Part shown: piece after piece, positions 14,434-16,538 of the stretch
Layout: each line of letters opens with the position of its first letter
Numbering within the stretch: position 1 is the stretch's first letter
From: Caldilineaceae bacterium
GTDB taxonomy: Bacteria; Chloroflexota; Anaerolineae; Caldilineales; Caldilineaceae
Length of the DNA: 16,538 nt
Assembly: GCA_014879855.1 (NCBI GenBank)
Contig: JACSRH010000479.1
Coordinates: 1-16,538, forward strand
Reading direction: 5' to 3'
Notes under the pieces: model-generated
The model's database searches: none
What the model was told of the DNA's origin: nothing
Seen by the model: only the letters and a program-made list of their open reading frames with translations
Made by a program: the position numbers and the translations under genes

Positions 14434-14485
14434 AGTAAATCCCTTTCGTTTGATAACAACCATTCTATACAGGCTATCAGTAGCG

Positions 14486-14509
14486 ATTGTACCCGAAAAC
14501 AGCGTTTTC
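14486..14509 (-). promoter_or_regulatory. Likely promoter with overlapping palindrome for the GH130 gene
   Basis: On the minus strand a -10-like TACAAT (14486-14491) lies three bases after a perfect hyphenated palindrome GAAAAC-GCT-GTTTTC (14495-14509). The -35 is weak (TTCTGA-like at 16 bases). A palindrome occupying the promoter spacer is a natural place for a sugar-responsive repressor; LacI-type sites have a loosely similar AAA-CG-TTT form. Confidence 0.42.
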
Positions 14510-14619
14510 AGAACTTGCACATTCGCCGTAAAATAGGTGCGCTCTCCCCCCTTGCGACACCGCTTCATTGCCGCTTTCATGATCTACAGACCGAACGTTC
14601 AAATGGAGACGACTGTCCT

Positions 14620-16538
14620 ATGCAACCTGTCCGCAGTATTTTTCTCATTCTACTTGCTATTCTCTTTTTCGGCGCAGATCCGGCGTCACAAGCCGCGGCC
14701 GCGCCCGCTGACAGCGTCGTCGGCGATGGCTCCGCTGCCAGTTGTGACGGCAACGCGCTGGAAGCAGCCATCAATCGTGGCGGCGTAGTTACCTTTGACT
14801 GTGGCGGCGCACATACCATCCTGGCCAACACGATGGTCGTCGACAGTGCTCTCACTGTTGTCGTAGATGGCGGTGGCCTGATCACCATCAGCGGGGAGGA
14901 TCTGCGCCAGATATTCATCGTGAATGCCGGCGCCAGCCTGACGCTGAACAATATCACCCTGAGTGACGGCAACTGGCCGGGACGGGGTGGCGCTGTCGTC
15001 GTCTATGGCAATGTGACGCTCAACAACAGCACCGTGCGCGACAGCTTTGCGCCATGTCAGGTCTGCAATGGCAGCGACGGCATTGGCGGCGCGCTCGCGG
15101 TTGAAGACGGCGGCGTGCTCAGCATCAACAACAGCCAGTTGCTCAACAACCAGGCGGCCAGCGCGGGGGGAGCGCTCGGTCTTTTTGGCGGCGCGGCCGC
15201 CGTTGCGGATAGCATCATCGACGGCAATCGCAGCGGCAGCCTCGGCGGCGGGGTGTGGACGAATGATGGCGCGGTGCTCACGCTGACCGGCAGCCGTGTC
15301 AGCAACAACGAGGCGGCGTCAGGCAACGGGGGGTCGGGCGGCGGCCTGCTCAGTCGCGGCGACACAACGATCGTGCGCAGCACGTTCAACGCCAACCTGG
15401 CGGATGATGGCGGCGCCCTCGTCGTGCGCGGCGGCAACCTGCGCGTCGAGAACAGCACGATCAGCGGCAACCGCGCGCGCGTGCTGGCCGGTGGTGTGCG
15501 TTTTGGGCTGCCCCCCGGCGCTGGCTCGGCCCGCCTGATCAACGACACCCTCTACGGCAACGTCGTGGTCAACGTCGATAACGTGAGCAGCAACGCCAAT
15601 GTCTACATCGATGGCCAGAGCGCCGCGCCGATCTTCCAGAACAGCGTGATCGCCGGCAGCGTGAACGGCTCCAATTGCGTCCTGGGGGTGGCGCCACAAT
15701 CGCTCGGCTATAACCTGGCCAGCGATGGCAGTTGTGGCCTGACCGGCGCGGGCGACCGGCAGTCTGTCACCCTGCTGCTGGACACGCTGAAGGATAATGG
15801 CGGGCCAACGCAGACGCACCTGCCCTTTGTCGGCAGCCCGGTGGTCGATGCCGTTCCCGCGGCCAATTGTCCGGTCAGCACAGACCAGCGCGGCATTCTA
15901 CGGCCCCAAGGGCCGAATTGCGACGCCGGCGCGGTGGAAGAGATTCCAACGACGCAGCCGCCGTTGCCGATCACGCAGCCTTACTATCTGGGCAAGCTGC
16001 TGGTGCGACCCATCAACCTGCCGATCTTTGCCATCAAGCCCAACATCGCCGCCACCCAATTGGAGATCACCCAGGGCATCCAGGAGGCGGACGGGCTGGG
16101 CGTGACGCTCGTTGCCGGCAAGCGCACCTTTGTACGCTTCCACGTACAGAAGACGAGCGGCTTTGCCAACCCGATCGTGGGTGCGCGGCTGTGGCGCATC
16201 GTCAACGGCCAGCGTGTTGGCGACCCCATCCTGCCCAGCGCGCGCCCGGGTCTCTACTACTTTCTGCCCATAAAACTCGGTGGCGCCAAGTATATTGTCG
16301 ACCCCACCATCACCGTGCTCAGCTCCCCGGACCGCAACGCGCTGAGCGATTCCTTCTTCTTTCGCCTGCCCACCAGCTGGACCGCGGCCGGCGCGTTGAC
16401 GGTGGAGGCGGAGGTCAACCCCACCTCCCTGCCCAATGCCGTTGACGAGGCGACGCGCAGCGACAATACGCTGCGCACCAGCATGACCTTTGTCGACACG
16501 CCGCGTATGGTTTTGCGCCTCTTCTCGGTGCGCTATCG
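14620..16538 (+). CDS. Secreted right-handed beta-helix protein with choice-of-anchor Q-like module (partial, runs off the window)
   Basis: Open from the ATG at 14620 to the last base, at least 639 residues. A signal peptide (MQPVRSIFLILLAILFF, cleavage near QAAAA about residue 27) is followed by a parallel beta-helix region (about 60-350) of short Asn/Gly-rich turns such as LTLNNITLSDGN, VTLNNSTVRDS, LSINNSQLLNN and LRVENSTISGN. At about 390-440 comes LKDNGGPTQTHLPF ... DQRGILRP ... CDAGAVE, the hallmark of choice-of-anchor Q modules. A Pro-rich linker leads to a further beta domain (LEITQGIQ ... VAGKRTFVRFHV ... GALTVEAEVNP ... LFSVRY) of the kind that often precedes metallopeptidase-like regions. 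Its role outside the cell is unknown. GGAG lies 11 bases before the ATG. It is divergent from GH130; no clear promoter was recognised in the 186-base gap. Confidence 0.85.
   Translation, partial: MQPVRSIFLILLAILFFGADPASQAAAAPADSVVGDGSAASCDGNALEAAINRGGVVTFDCGGAHTILANTMVVDSALTVVVDGGGLITISGEDLRQIFIVNAGASLTLNNITLSDGNWPGRGGAVVVYGNVTLNNSTVRDSFAPCQVCNGSDGIGGALAVEDGGVLSINNSQLLNNQAASAGGALGLFGGAAAVADSIIDGNRSGSLGGGVWTNDGAVLTLTGSRVSNNEAASGNGGSGGGLLSRGDTTIVRSTFNANLADDGGALVVRGGNLRVENSTISGNRARVLAGGVRFGLPPGAGSARLINDTLYGNVVVNVDNVSSNANVYIDGQSAAPIFQNSVIAGSVNGSNCVLGVAPQSLGYNLASDGSCGLTGAGDRQSVTLLLDTLKDNGGPTQTHLPFVGSPVVDAVPAANCPVSTDQRGILRPQGPNCDAGAVEEIPTTQPPLPITQPYYLGKLLVRPINLPIFAIKPNIAATQLEITQGIQEADGLGVTLVAGKRTFVRFHVQKTSGFANPIVGARLWRIVNGQRVGDPILPSARPGLYYFLPIKLGGAKYIVDPTITVLSSPDRNALSDSFFFRLPTSWTAAGALTVEAEVNPTSLPNAVDEATRSDNTLRTSMTFVDTPRMVLRLFSVRY

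Noticed and set aside
15057..15819. Two minus-strand open frames opposite the beta-helix gene
   Set aside because: The plus frame is continuous for at least 639 codons with a signal peptide and known repeats; the antisense frames show only repetitive composition.

Overview
The window looks like a GC-rich, aerobic member of the Chloroflexota, probably Anaerolineae/Caldilineales-like. That placement is inference. It rests on the kind of gene content: a small aa3-type oxidase operon with caa3-type CtaG, a RodZ-like protein ending in an SH3 domain, Asp-box and choice-of-anchor Q secreted proteins, a GH130 enzyme, and TTG/GTG starts. No rRNA, tRNA, CRISPR array, transposase or integrase was seen.

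Left part (1-6768, all minus strand): an eight-gene respiratory operon. Read in its own direction it runs: a short CoxB-like membrane-only protein, coxB (subunit II), coxA (subunit I), a small subunit IV, coxC (subunit III), ctaG, a YtkA/FixH-like secreted-anchored protein, and SURF1. A near-consensus promoter (TTGACA-17-TAAGAT) lies at 6823-6851. Gaps between later genes shrink to a few bases, a 4-base overlap, and a directly abutting TAA/ATG, so these genes are co-expressed. Hairpins or short heptamer-type repeats sit in the larger gaps. A repeat made of CCTCTGC-like units lies beyond the end of the operon (1-74).

Middle (6769-9730, plus strand): divergent from the oxidase operon is a two-gene operon of a Fur-family regulator (best start a TTG at 7076) and a P1B-4-type metal-exporting ATPase with SPC and HEGST membrane motifs. 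A likely reading is metal (Fe, Co or Zn) efflux controlled by its own Fur/PerR/Zur-type sensor. The operon ends at a long bidirectional terminator (9679-9724) that also serves the convergent secreted Asp-box beta-propeller gene (9753-11033, minus).

Right part (11034-16538): peptide deformylase (plus, promoter TTGACA-17-TACTAT) and a RodZ-like HTH/TM/SH3 protein (minus, promoter TTGACA-17-TAGACT) converge on a perfect 19-bp terminator stem (11915-11959). A GH130 mannoside phosphorylase/hydrolase gene (minus) follows. Divergent from it, a large secreted beta-helix protein (plus) starts at 14620 and runs open off the right edge; it carries a choice-of-anchor Q-like module and the start of another domain.

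Most genes belong to known families. The points most worth following are the CuA-less CoxB-like protein heading the oxidase operon, the divergent arrangement of the oxidase operon with a Fur/P1B-4 pair, the hairpins and repeats between operon genes, and a palindrome sitting in the GH130 promoter region.
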